Source: UBA4744 sp963707435
GTDB lineage: Bacteria > Actinomycetota > Acidimicrobiia > Spongiisociales > UBA4744
DNA length: 64,000 nt
Assembly (NCBI GenBank): GCA_963707435.1
Contig: CAVPPF010000005.1
Location: 629,228-693,227 of the forward strand
Direction of reading: 5' to 3'
Part shown: piece after piece, positions 17,523 to 26,002 of the stretch
How positions within the stretch are numbered: position 1 is the first letter of the stretch
How the letters are laid out: each line of letters opens with the position of its first letter
Notes under the pieces: model-generated
The model's input: only the letters and a program-made list of their open reading frames with translations
Databases searched by the model: none
What the model was told of the DNA's origin: nothing
Translations under genes and position numbers: made by a program

Positions 17523-19007
17523 GTGAATACCATCTGGGTCTTCGGCGATCAACTCAACCGGCACATCGGCGCGCTGGCCTCCGCCCGTCCTCGAGACACC
17601 ATGGTGCTGATGGTCGAGAGTGAGTCGATGCTGACGGGGAGGCCTTTCCACCGCCAGCGCCTTCATCTCGTGCTGAGTTCGATGCGCCGTTTTGCGGATT
17701 CGCTCAGAACTGCCGGGTTCCAGGTCGACTACCGCCGCGCTCCCGATTTGACCGCCGGACTGCGGGCCCACCAGCGGCGGTACCGCCCCGACCTGGTGAT
17801 CGCAACCGAGCCGAACTCACGGGGAGTCGACCGGATCGTGCGCAACCTCGGGGTCGAGGTACAGCTCTCAGACCAGTTCCTCTGCCACCGGAGCGACTTC
17901 GCTCGATGGGCCGGGGGACGAGAGCGGCTGCGGTTGGAGGACTTCTACCGGCATCAGCGGCGCAGCCTCGACTACCTCATGGACGGCGACCAACCCGCCG
18001 GCGAGCGGTGGAACTTCGATCACGACAACCGGATGCCGCCTCCATCGGACGGCCGGGACTGGCCGGGCCCGGTACAGAGCCGGTTGGACTCCCTCGATCG
18101 GAGTGTGCTCAGACAGCTTCCCGAAGGCCTCCCGGGGGCCGAACCGGCCGGTTGGTGGGCAACTTCGCGTCGCGCGGCGCTGGCGCGTCTGCGGCATTTC
18201 ATCGACAACGTCCTTCCCGGGTTCGGCGCACATGAAGACGCCATGCTCACCGATAGCTGGCACCTCGCTCACTCCCTCCTGTCTCCCTATCTCAACCTCG
18301 GATTGCTGCTCCCCGCCGAGGTTTGTGACGCTGTGGAAGACGCATATCGAGCGGGACGGGTCCCGATCAACTCTGCCGAAGGCGTCATCCGTCAGATCAT
18401 CGGCTGGCGGGAGTTCATCTGGGGCATCTACTGGCTCTGGCCCAACCAGCGAGACGCCAACGTGCTGGACCACCACCGGCCCCTCCCGCCTGCCTTTGCA
18501 GGATCGGCCTCAACCGACATGCACTGCCTGCGAGTGACCCTCGAGGGTCTCGAGGAGCGGGGTTGGACCCATCACATCCAGCGACTCATGGTGCTCGCGA
18601 ACTTCGCCAATCTGTACGGAATGGAGCCTGCGGAGCTGCTGGCGTGGATGCGGGAGCGCTTCGTGGACGCCGCCGACTGGGTCATGATTCCCAACGTCAT
18701 CGGAATGGGATTGTGGGCCGATGGGGGCCGGATGGCCACCAAGCCCTACGTTTCGGGGGGCGCGTACATCAACCGGATGAGCGACTACTGCCGGGATTGC
18801 CGCTTCCGTCCAACGGTACGCAGCGGGAGTGACGCGTGCCCCTTCACGGTTCTGTACTGGGACTTCCTGGATCGGCACCGGGAGGTCCTGGGAACCAACT
18901 ACCGCCTGGCTCGCCAGTACGCCACGCTCGACCGCCTGCCGGATCTGGCCGATCTCAGAAAAGCGGCAGCAACGATGATCGCCGCCTTCGAGGACGGCCG
19001 GCTATAG
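17523..19007 (+). CDS. Iron-sulfur photolyase/cryptochrome (FeS-BCP, PhrB-like)
   Basis: 494 residues from a GTG preceded by GAAGGGG; the ATG two bases earlier is out of frame and closed by TGA. An N-terminal Rossmann-like domain starts at IWVFGDQLN, followed by the helical FAD domain (GWREFIWGIYW, WVMIPNVIGMGLWADGG). Cys335, 423, 426 and 439 match the spacing of the 4Fe-4S ligands of Agrobacterium PhrB (350, 438, 441, 454), all shifted by exactly 15. That family repairs (6-4) photoproducts with blue light. It sits in a cluster with lipid-modifying and DNA-repair genes. Confidence 0.93.
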   Translation: MNTIWVFGDQLNRHIGALASARPRDTMVLMVESESMLTGRPFHRQRLHLVLSSMRRFADSLRTAGFQVDYRRAPDLTAGLRAHQRRYRPDLVIATEPNSRGVDRIVRNLGVEVQLSDQFLCHRSDFARWAGGRERLRLEDFYRHQRRSLDYLMDGDQPAGERWNFDHDNRMPPPSDGRDWPGPVQSRLDSLDRSVLRQLPEGLPGAEPAGWWATSRRAALARLRHFIDNVLPGFGAHEDAMLTDSWHLAHSLLSPYLNLGLLLPAEVCDAVEDAYRAGRVPINSAEGVIRQIIGWREFIWGIYWLWPNQRDANVLDHHRPLPPAFAGSASTDMHCLRVTLEGLEERGWTHHIQRLMVLANFANLYGMEPAELLAWMRERFVDAADWVMIPNVIGMGLWADGGRMATKPYVSGGAYINRMSDYCRDCRFRPTVRSGSDACPFTVLYWDFLDRHREVLGTNYRLARQYATLDRLPDLADLRKAAATMIAAFEDGRL

Positions 19008-19193
19008 GTCGGCTTCCGGCACCCTCACGTGCACTTCGGTGAAGGTATCGGATTCGATCCCTACCACCTCCGGCGAAGCGAGAACGTCCTGGCGGTGCAG
19101 ATCGCTCAACTTGGACAGGAAGAACGCAATCGTTGCCCACGTGGTGGCAATGAACAAGATGCCACCGATTCCGAAAATAACCCCGTCGCTCAT
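19002..19193 (-). CDS. Small single-span membrane protein
   Basis: 63 residues with one membrane helix (FGIGGILFIATTWATIAFFL) and an acidic soluble tail. The start overlaps the stop of the next small gene upstream by ATGA, and the 3' end overlaps the end of the photolyase gene by 6 bp in antisense. Family not recognised. Confidence 0.6.
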   Translation of the reverse strand: MSDGVIFGIGGILFIATTWATIAFFLSKLSDLHRQDVLASPEVVGIESDTFTEVHVRVPEADL

Positions 19194-19399
19194 GATCGAT
19201 CCCGCTCACCGGTCAAGACCAGGGTCCCGAGCGAGTGAATGGCCGGCACCCAGAGGCCGACGAACAGGCCCAGTTCACGGTCGACAAAGAACCACAGGGA
19301 TACGGACAACAGGAACGAGACAAAGGCAGCTGCGAGAAACACCAGTTTGGTCCGATGAAAAGATGTGAGGGAACGAATAGTCGGTACGAGCGTCGTCAT
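19190..19399 (-). CDS. Small two-span membrane protein
   Basis: 69 residues from an ATG preceded by AAGGAGG at a 7-nt spacing, a very strong ribosome site that rules out the longer open frame. Two hydrophobic helices (about 18-37 and 40-60) with a short RDRS tail. It is translationally coupled to the following 63-residue gene, suggesting a two-component membrane assembly of unknown role. Confidence 0.65.
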   Translation of the reverse strand: MTTLVPTIRSLTSFHRTKLVFLAAAFVSFLLSVSLWFFVDRELGLFVGLWVPAIHSLGTLVLTGERDRS

Positions 19400-19462
19400 G
19401 GGGAAACCTCCTTGCCTCCTATACGTTCGGTGAGGCCGGTCCGGATGAACCGGTCCAAAGAA

Positions 19463-19488
19463 AACGAGGGGCGTGCAAGCCCCTCGTT
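19463..19488 (-). terminator. Rho-independent terminator of the site-2 protease gene
   Basis: A perfect 10-bp stem (AACGAGGGGC with its complement) and a 6-nt loop, followed on the minus strand by TTCTTTGG. It begins 20 bp after the protease stop and separates that gene from the small membrane pair. Confidence 0.85.
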
Positions 19489-19507
19489 CTCTCGTTGATG
19501 GTGGCAA

Positions 19508-20638
19508 CTACGCCGCGGGTTGCTGCGCTCCACGCAGACGTGCCAGGATTCGAGCGGTTTCGACGGCTTCCCCGAATTGCGAGACCGTAACCGTTCCAAC
19601 GGGCCGCGGTCCGTCCCAGACAACGGCCAGCGGTGCCGATCCGATCTTGCCCAGCAACTCCGCAGCAGGCTGCTGGACGGAAATGGCCGGAAGTTCGTCC
19701 ATAGAACGAGCTACGGTCCGCACGGAAGTCGTGTACCGCTCCGACTCCGGCACCTCGGCCAGATCTCGCAACGTCACGACACCCACAGCCCGGCCATCGG
19801 TGCCCGCCAGCAGGTAGTTCGGCTTGTTCTCTTCCATCGCGTAGCGGTCGATGAAGGCCCCCACCGACATCCAATCACCGATCAACGGTCCGGACGGGGT
19901 CATGATGTCCGCCACCCTCACGTCGACCAGATCCCGCTGGAGCGCTCCGTACCGGCCTTCGGCCGTCGCCGCGTTGCGCAGGAACCAGCCGATGAAGGCC
20001 GTCCACAGGCCTCCGGCTCCGCCGAGCAGGAACTGGACCACGCCGAGACCGATCAACCCGCTCCCGACGATTCGCCCGGCCTTGGTTGCCGACGCGGTTG
20101 CGCGCGCCTTGTCGCCATGACGGTTCCACAGCCAGGCATGCAGCAGCCGGCCGCCGTCCAGGGGTGCGCCGGGGATCAGGTTGAAGACGGCCAGGATCAC
20201 ATTGATGGATGCGAGCCACGCCACCACGGCCCCTGCGATACCCGACAAGGCGGTAGCAGGAATGAAGAGGGCCAACCCGAGTACCAGACTTATCGCCGGT
20301 CCGATTCCCGCAATCTTGAATTCTGCACGGGGAGTCGCGGCCTCGCCGTCGAGTTGGGCTACCCCGCCAAACGCCCACAGGCTGATGCGCTTGACGTTCA
20401 CGCCGTTGCGACGGGCTACGACGGCATGGCCTAGTTCGTGCAGAAGGATGCTGGCGAACAGTCCGGCAGCAGCTACCACGCCGCCGAGGACGTAGGCCGT
20501 GGTCTCATATCCGGGGACGGTGGCCGGAAGGATCCCGCCCGCCACCGAGAAGGTGACGAGGGCGGCAATAGCCAGCACGCTCCAATTCAATTCGACCATG
20601 ACACCTGCCAGGCGTCCCAGTTTGATGCTGTTGTTCAT
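19508..20638 (-). CDS. Site-2 protease family (M50) metalloprotease with CBS domains
   Basis: 376 residues. The zinc site is HELGH at 67-71 inside a membrane helix, with the second ligand motif NLIPGAPLDGGR about 90 residues later. A C-terminal pair of CBS domains covers about 240-370 (starting VADIMTPSGPLIGD). M50 proteases of this layout cleave membrane substrates within the bilayer, often anti-sigma factors; CBS domains bind nucleotides. The substrate is unknown and no anti-sigma gene is adjacent. Confidence 0.92.
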   Translation of the reverse strand: MNNSIKLGRLAGVMVELNWSVLAIAALVTFSVAGGILPATVPGYETTAYVLGGVVAAAGLFASILLHELGHAVVARRNGVNVKRISLWAFGGVAQLDGEAATPRAEFKIAGIGPAISLVLGLALFIPATALSGIAGAVVAWLASINVILAVFNLIPGAPLDGGRLLHAWLWNRHGDKARATASATKAGRIVGSGLIGLGVVQFLLGGAGGLWTAFIGWFLRNAATAEGRYGALQRDLVDVRVADIMTPSGPLIGDWMSVGAFIDRYAMEENKPNYLLAGTDGRAVGVVTLRDLAEVPESERYTTSVRTVARSMDELPAISVQQPAAELLGKIGSAPLAVVWDGPRPVGTVTVSQFGEAVETARILARLRGAQQPAA

Positions 20639-20737
20639 GAGTCAACTCCTTCTTCGGGTAGTGCGACCTGAGCGATGCTCTGCCATCGCAGTACCCGCTA
20701 CTAAGAACAGATAATGGTGAAGCCGTGTTCCCGAGAT

Positions 20738-21199
20738 TCAGGCAACGAGCCGGTTCTCGAGGAAATCCATGAGATCGGATTCCGCCGCGTCGACCAGTGG
20801 TCCTGTAGCCCGCCACAGGATTCGGCCGGTCCGATCGACAACCATCGCATGGATGGTGCCGTCATCCGTGATGCCGAGGTCCTTGAGAAACGGGGGTTTG
20901 TCCAGGTAGAGCGTGATCGTGCGCTCTCGCACCCGGCGGTCCGCTATCCCCGCCCTCATGCCGCTGTCGATGAACCATTGCGAGATACGGCTTCGTTTCT
21001 GAATCACGGGCAATTCGTAGAAGGCAAGACCGGGATGTCGCTTCTCGAGTTCCCCGGCCAGGGGCATCCATGTATTGACGAGCGCTTGATGGCGCTGCCA
21101 GAAAGCCAGCACGACCAGGTTGAGATCGCCTTCGAAGTCGGCGGGAAGACTCATGAGGCGCCGTTCGAGATTCGAGCCGGTCACGGTTGGAAAACTCAT
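20738..21199 (-). CDS. Thioredoxin-fold-like conserved protein without CxxC
   Basis: 153 residues. The succession of a hydrophobic strand (NLVVLAFWQRHQALVNTWMP), the segment YELPVIQKRS, and VVDRTGRILWRATGP looks like a peroxiredoxin/TlpA-type fold, but there is no cysteine pair, so a redox role is doubtful. Similar proteins occur widely as hypotheticals. It is in the same direction as ldh upstream, 80 bp away. Confidence 0.6.
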   Translation of the reverse strand: MSFPTVTGSNLERRLMSLPADFEGDLNLVVLAFWQRHQALVNTWMPLAGELEKRHPGLAFYELPVIQKRSRISQWFIDSGMRAGIADRRVRERTITLYLDKPPFLKDLGITDDGTIHAMVVDRTGRILWRATGPLVDAAESDLMDFLENRLVA

Positions 21200-21279
21200 C
21201 AGGTTCCCCTTTCTTGCACACCTTTTCTACGGCACGGCCGGGACTTCGGATGGCCGTATCGATCCAGGGAGTGAGGGGC

Positions 21280-22224
21280 TCAGAAGCCGACCGAGCGAAT
21301 CGTTTCCCGAATGGTGTCGGCGCTGGAGGTCAAACGGCGTTGCTCCTCACCGGTCAGCGGGATCTCCATGCGGCGCACGACACCACCGCTACCGACGACC
21401 GCCGGCATCGACAGGTACACATCGGAGATTCCGTGTTCACCCTCTTGGAGGGTGCTCACCGGCATGATGCGGTGCTCGTCGCTGAGGATTGCCCCGACGA
21501 TATTGGTGACGGCCAGCCCGATGGCGTAGGTGGTAGCGCCTTTGCCACGGATGATGTCGTAGGCGGCGTGTTTGACCCGCTCGGCAATCTCATCGAGTTC
21601 GTCGCCGGACAAAGGGTTCCCGGTCGGCGTGATCCACCGATTGAGCGGTACCGTCCCGATAGCGGCACTACTCCACAACGCGAACTCCGAGTCGCCGTGC
21701 TCTCCGGCGATGGTGGCGTGAACGTTGGAGACGGCTACTCCACAACGCTCGGCCAGCAGGAAGTGCAGACGAGAGGTATCGAGCACCGTTCCCGAGCCGA
21801 TCACCCTCGAGGAGGGGAAGCCGCTGAGCCGCATCGCAACGTAGGTGAGCACATCGACCGGGTTGGTCACTACGAGCACCACCGCATGGGGAGCCCGATC
21901 GACCAGGGCGGGAATGAGTTCACGAAAGATGTCCGTGTTTCGGCCGGCCAAATCGAGCCTCGATTCACCGGGCCGTTGTTTGGCGCCGGCGGTGATCACG
22001 ACGATGTCGGCATCCACGCAGATATCGAGGTGGTCGCTTCCCACCACCCGGGCGGTTGGAGTGAATCTGAGACCGTGATTGAGGTCGAGAACCTCGGCCT
22101 GAACTTTGGAAGCATCGATGTCGTAGAGGGCGATCTCCCGGGCGACGCCGTTGAGCAGCGCTGCATATGCGATGGTGGCACCCACGCCACCCGCGCCAAT
22201 AACCGCGACCTTGGATCCGTTCAT
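21280..22224 (-). CDS. ldh: L-lactate dehydrogenase
   Basis: 314 residues. The Rossmann motif GAGGVGA is at 10-16 and Asp35 favours NAD over NADP. Gln83 in AGAKQRPGESRLDL is the residue that selects pyruvate/lactate, whereas malate dehydrogenases have arginine there. The catalytic His is 176 in AGEHGDSEF. The product interconverts pyruvate and L-lactate in the cytoplasm. No allosteric-site argument can be made by eye. Confidence 0.92.
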   Translation of the reverse strand: MNGSKVAVIGAGGVGATIAYAALLNGVAREIALYDIDASKVQAEVLDLNHGLRFTPTARVVGSDHLDICVDADIVVITAGAKQRPGESRLDLAGRNTDIFRELIPALVDRAPHAVVLVVTNPVDVLTYVAMRLSGFPSSRVIGSGTVLDTSRLHFLLAERCGVAVSNVHATIAGEHGDSEFALWSSAAIGTVPLNRWITPTGNPLSGDELDEIAERVKHAAYDIIRGKGATTYAIGLAVTNIVGAILSDEHRIMPVSTLQEGEHGISDVYLSMPAVVGSGGVVRRMEIPLTGEEQRRLTSSADTIRETIRSVGF

Positions 22225-22251
22225 GAACGGGACAATATCGGAGTCTGCCGA

Positions 22252-22545
22252 TTAACCGTCGCCGAGGCCGGGAGGGACCCGATAGGTGTAGGCGAAACCA
22301 TCTCCCGAGACGGTTACGGTCCTCCCCTCCCGGTCGAAGGTGACTTCTTCCCAACGGCCCGTCAGTCCGTGGAGCGGCATGAAGGAGGTCGACGTCCCGT
22401 TGCGGCCGAGAACCAATCCGGTCCCGGACTCCGGTGCCGCAAACGAGGCAGTCTCACCATCGGTCTTCACCGTGCCCAGGCTCTCGAAGAAGGCCGTGAA
22501 GGCGGCAAGCACTGCCGGCCAGTCTGAGCGATCGACCGAGATCAT
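22252..22545 (-). CDS. Small protein of unknown function
   Basis: 97 residues from the ATG at 22545; the frame is open further upstream only across the promoter and start of the divergent FAD gene. The sequence is beta-rich in its second half (GRWEEVTFDREGRTVTVSGD) and lacks membrane segments or cysteines. No family recognised. It ends 27 bp before ldh on the same strand and could be its operon leader. Confidence 0.5.
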   Translation of the reverse strand: MISVDRSDWPAVLAAFTAFFESLGTVKTDGETASFAAPESGTGLVLGRNGTSTSFMPLHGLTGRWEEVTFDREGRTVTVSGDGFAYTYRVPPGLGDG

Positions 22546-22603
22546 GAACGCATCGTACTGTGACCGAGGTTTGTAGACCGGCTCGGCGTGCCATGATCGA
22601 ACC

Positions 22604-23554
22604 ATGCAGGAACGCGTTCTCATTGTCGGGGCGGGCATTGCAGGGCTCACCGCCGCCCATGCCTTGCGGAGAGCCGGAGTAGCGGCCGTTCTGGTCGACA
22701 AGAGCCGGGCGGTTGGAGGACGGATGGCTACCCGCACCATCGGGGAAGCCCGGTTCGATCATGGGGCCCAGCACTTCGGGATCCGGTCGGAAGCCTTCGC
22801 AGGCGTTGCCCGGACGTGGCGCGAAGCAGGCAAGATACGCGAGTGGTACCAAACGGCCGGTCGCGAGCCCCGGTATGTCGGGTCGGGCGGGATGCGTCGG
22901 ATTCCCGAAAGCCTGGCCGCATCCCTCCACGTTCGAACGGCGACATCGATCGCTCAGCTCGATTTCGGCGGCGAGCACCCTGCGGCGGTCGGTACCGGCG
23001 GTGAGCGGGTGGAGGCGGCAGCGTTCATCATCACTCCCCCGGTGCCCCAAACGCTGGCTCTGCTGAGGGCCAGCCGGATCGACCTGCCCTCCTCGATCGA
23101 GCAAACGCTCTCCGCGATCGCGTACGACGCATGTCTGGCGGTTATGGCGCACCTCGACGGCCCGAGCGGATTGCCCGACGGCCATCGTTCTGCCGTCGAT
23201 GCTTCCATCGGCTGGATGGCCGACAACGCCCACAAGGGAACGTCACCGACACCGGCGGTCACGGTGCACAGCACCCCGGGATTTGCCTCCGAACACCTCG
23301 AGGCGGACCCGAGAGGATGGACGACTCGTCTCGTTGCGGCGGCGCAGCCGCACCTGTCCGCCCACATCACGGCGGCGGTCGGTCATCGGTGGCGCTACGC
23401 CCAACCCACCACGATCCTCGATCGAGGATGTGCGGTGCTCGACACGCGGGTACCGGTGGTGCTGGCCGGGGAGATTTTCGCCGGAGCCAAGATCGAGGGG
23501 GCGGTGCTATCGGGCCTGGCGGCCGCTTCCGCCATCGTCGAGCGGCTCGCCTGA
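22604..23554 (+). CDS. FAD-dependent amine-oxidase-like protein (renalase-like)
   Basis: 316 residues. The dinucleotide-binding fold starts at once (VLIVGAGIAGLTAAHALRRAG), then GGRMATRTIG and FDHGAQHFGIR, the second FAD motif of the NAD(P)/FAD oxidoreductases that include renalase and desaturase-like enzymes. The C-terminal FAD segment (GAKIEGAVLSGLAAA) is intact. Substrate unknown. Genes of this family recur in bacterial photo-oxidative stress clusters together with photolyase and Cfa genes, as here. Confidence 0.85.
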   Translation: MQERVLIVGAGIAGLTAAHALRRAGVAAVLVDKSRAVGGRMATRTIGEARFDHGAQHFGIRSEAFAGVARTWREAGKIREWYQTAGREPRYVGSGGMRRIPESLAASLHVRTATSIAQLDFGGEHPAAVGTGGERVEAAAFIITPPVPQTLALLRASRIDLPSSIEQTLSAIAYDACLAVMAHLDGPSGLPDGHRSAVDASIGWMADNAHKGTSPTPAVTVHSTPGFASEHLEADPRGWTTRLVAAAQPHLSAHITAAVGHRWRYAQPTTILDRGCAVLDTRVPVVLAGEIFAGAKIEGAVLSGLAAASAIVERLA

Positions 23555-23562
23555 GGTTCTGG

Positions 23563-23985
23563 TCACGCCACCAGCATGGCTGTGACGAGCACGCCCCGGG
23601 CGGTCCACAGTCCCGTTCTGAGCCGGTTGCGGCGCACCAGTTGCCGGATCGCGGCATGGTCACGGCCGTTGCCGAGACGCCGATGCAGGGGAACCTGTAC
23701 CAGCGCCGTGACTACCCAGATCGCAACGAGAAGAGCTCCGGCCACCATCACCAGCCACAATCCGACCTCGCCCGGCCGGGTCCAGACGAGTGCAGCCCCG
23801 GTCACAGTCTCCACGCCGGCGGGGATCGCCAGGAGCTTGCCCATCCGGGTGGTGTGTTCATGCTCGTAGCGGACGAAGGCAGCATCTCCCACCCGGGCAA
23901 AGAGGGGGTAATGAACGGTCTGGATCGTCCAGATGAGGCCGACCATGAACCACGTTGAGACTGCGTGGACGATCAACCAGGTCAT
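23563..23985 (-). CDS. Integral membrane protein, DUF1772-like
   Basis: 140 residues with four predicted membrane helices. The first half contains TVHYPLFARVGDAAFVRYEHEHTT, a recurrent pattern in small four-helix membrane proteins of the DUF1772/anthrone-oxygenase-like group. It overlaps the SDR gene stop by 4 bp (ATGA), so the two are coupled. No catalytic residue can be assigned. Confidence 0.7.
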   Translation of the reverse strand: MTWLIVHAVSTWFMVGLIWTIQTVHYPLFARVGDAAFVRYEHEHTTRMGKLLAIPAGVETVTGAALVWTRPGEVGLWLVMVAGALLVAIWVVTALVQVPLHRRLGNGRDHAAIRQLVRRNRLRTGLWTARGVLVTAMLVA

Positions 23986-24677
23986 GCAGTGAAATCAGAT
24001 GCGGCCAGTTCCCGCCGCCCGGCTGCGACCGCGTCAACGACCCGCACGGCCACGTCATCGGGATCAAGACCGACCGGGAGCGCGGGAGCCACACCTTCGA
24101 TCGGACGGCCGGCCAGGCCGGTCTCAGTGTGCGGAGGCCGAGCGTCGAGCACCTGGATCCCTTTCGTGCGAAGTTCCCGGGTCAGCGCCCGGGTGGCGGC
24201 ACTCAGGCCTGCCTTCACGGCCGAGTAGGCGGTCATGCCCCCTACCGGTTGCTCTGCGACGACCCCGGTGAGATTGACCAGGAACCCACCCTCCATGGTC
24301 TGGACGGCCGCTCGCATCACCCGCAGCGGTCCTGAGAAGTCGACGGCAATCAAGTCGTCCAGGGCAGCGTCGGAAAGCGCCTCGAGGGGCCCGAAGGCAA
24401 CAATGCCTGCTGCGTTGACCACCCCGTCGAGTCCCCCGAGAAGACGAACCGCCTCATCGACGATGTTGCCCGGATCGTCGTTGCGCAGATCGAAGGACGA
24501 GTAGACAACTCCCGGACCCAATTGCCGGGCTTGCTGTTCGAGTTCGCCCGAGTCGCGGCCGGCCAGCATCACGGATGAACCGCGCCGGATGAATTCCGCG
24601 GCGAGACGCCTACCCAGTTGCCCGGATCCGCCCAGGACCAGGACCCGCTTGCCGGCCAAATCTATAGCTGCCATCAC
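23982..24677 (-). CDS. Short-chain dehydrogenase/reductase (SDR)
   Basis: 231 residues: nucleotide motif GGSGQLGRRLA, NAAG motif (VVNAAGIVAFGPL), and the catalytic YSAVK motif preceded by a conserved-position Ser/Thr region (LVNLTGVVAEQ has Thr rather than the usual Ser). Residues after the first strand (AGRDSGELEQQ) suggest NADP preference. Substrate unknown. Coupled to the DUF1772-like membrane gene downstream. Confidence 0.85.
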   Translation of the reverse strand: MMAAIDLAGKRVLVLGGSGQLGRRLAAEFIRRGSSVMLAGRDSGELEQQARQLGPGVVYSSFDLRNDDPGNIVDEAVRLLGGLDGVVNAAGIVAFGPLEALSDAALDDLIAVDFSGPLRVMRAAVQTMEGGFLVNLTGVVAEQPVGGMTAYSAVKAGLSAATRALTRELRTKGIQVLDARPPHTETGLAGRPIEGVAPALPVGLDPDDVAVRVVDAVAAGRRELAASDFTA

Positions 24678-24922
24678 AGTCCTTTCGCATCATCCTGTCT
24701 TCGGAACTGCGTCCACCGGCGGATGATGAACCGCAGACTCTCGTTTGGATCATCGGATCGCAACGGCCGTCAACGACACCCCGGCGCTGCACAAGGAGGC
24801 AATTTCAGCGCTCTGAGGGCAGTGCGGTCTATGAAGGGCCGGGGCCGACCGTGAGCTCATGAGCCGAGCGTGTCCTCCGCAATCTCTGCCCCTGGTGCAG
24901 CTGCGCCGTCCACGGAAACACA

Positions 24923-24952
24923 AGAGGGCCCCGGGCGATGCCGGGGCCCTCT
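24923..24952 (-). terminator. Rho-independent terminator of the rhodopsin gene
   Basis: A perfect 12-bp GC-rich stem (AGAGGGCCCCGG with its complement) and a 6-nt loop, followed on the minus strand by TGTGTTTCC. It starts 15 bp after the rhodopsin stop and isolates it as a single-gene transcript. Confidence 0.85.
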
Positions 24953-24967
24953 ACCGTGTACTCAGCG

Positions 24968-25777
24968 CTAAGCGCTCTCGGCAAACGCTTCCTCGGCCTC
25001 GATAGCCGGCCGGTAGCCTGCAATGGCGCTCAGCTTCTGAGCGATGACTGCCAGCATGATTCCATAGACGGCCTTGGAGGCGATGTCGGCGAAGCTGTAA
25101 ATCAGGTTGCGGATTACGACACCATCGGCCGTGGCGCTGATCTGGGGCATGAGGTACGCCACCGGATAGATCGTCCACGAGACGAGGAACAGGATCCATA
25201 CGGCGCCGAAGAGCCGCCGGACACCGACCGGGGCCTTCTGCTTGGCATCCCTGATCGTCTGCCAGGCCACATAGAGAAGCCACAGATAGAACACCGTCGA
25301 AATTGCACCCCAGAGCCAGAACTGGGTTCCGCCGTCGATCTCGTCGAACTGACCGACGTAGCCGGTCCAGATCATGCCGAGTCCTGCGACCACGAACGAT
25401 GCCCAGCGCTTCCGGAAGGCAGCACCGGTAATACCCGCCACGATGAGCAGCTGCGTCAGCAGAACGGGAACGTCGATGCTCCAGTTCATATACCGGAAGC
25501 CGTTGGAGAAGAGGTCGTCACCAACGAGCGCGAACCTCGAACCGGTCCACTCAAAGGCGCTGTTCCAGCGGAGAGCCAACAGACCCAATTCGATGACGGC
25601 CGAAACCATCACCACACCGGTGAGGTATGAGGTCAATCGATAGCGGGGTGCGATGCTGCCAGAAGTTGCCAAGGAATACACCAGCACCGCAGCAAAGACC
25701 GCAGCGGTGAGCGTGAATACGCCCAGCACGATCTCGAATTGAATAGCGCTGTAGTCGAACAGATTCTCAAAGGACAT
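24968..25777 (-). CDS. Microbial rhodopsin of the NDQ type, predicted light-driven sodium pump
   Basis: 269 residues, seven membrane helices. Helix C reads RYMNWSIDVPVLLTQ, placing Asn98, Asp102 and Gln109 at bacteriorhodopsin positions 85, 89 and 96: the N-D-Q motif of light-driven Na+ pumps such as KR2. Helix G has counter-ion-side Asp231 and retinal Schiff-base Lys235 (DIASK). Leu106 at the colour-tuning site predicts green absorption. Gly157 (WLWGAIST) is at the helix E position where xanthorhodopsin has the glycine that makes room for a carotenoid antenna. AAAGGG precedes the ATG. No retinal-forming oxygenase gene is in the window. Confidence 0.95.
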   Translation of the reverse strand: MSFENLFDYSAIQFEIVLGVFTLTAAVFAAVLVYSLATSGSIAPRYRLTSYLTGVVMVSAVIELGLLALRWNSAFEWTGSRFALVGDDLFSNGFRYMNWSIDVPVLLTQLLIVAGITGAAFRKRWASFVVAGLGMIWTGYVGQFDEIDGGTQFWLWGAISTVFYLWLLYVAWQTIRDAKQKAPVGVRRLFGAVWILFLVSWTIYPVAYLMPQISATADGVVIRNLIYSFADIASKAVYGIMLAVIAQKLSAIAGYRPAIEAEEAFAESA

Positions 25778-26002
25778 AGCTAAACCCTTTCATCCGCTTA
25801 TGAGCGGCCATTGCTCCGAAGCTCAATGTCGCGTGCACTTGATCAGACACCTCGAGAGGCATACGGATCAGCGGCGATACCCGGATGGCCATTCGGTGGA
25901 TCTTGTTCGTGCGTGCGGCGCAGGCCTGCCCCCCAGACAACATCAGACCCCAACAACACCGGCCAGCACACGCAACCAGGAACCCGCGACCGACCGCTCA
26001 TA

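Noticed and set aside
24678..24922. Retinal-forming oxygenase (blh) or carotenoid gene beside the rhodopsin
   Set aside because: No open frame in this gap resembles such genes, and none elsewhere in the window does.
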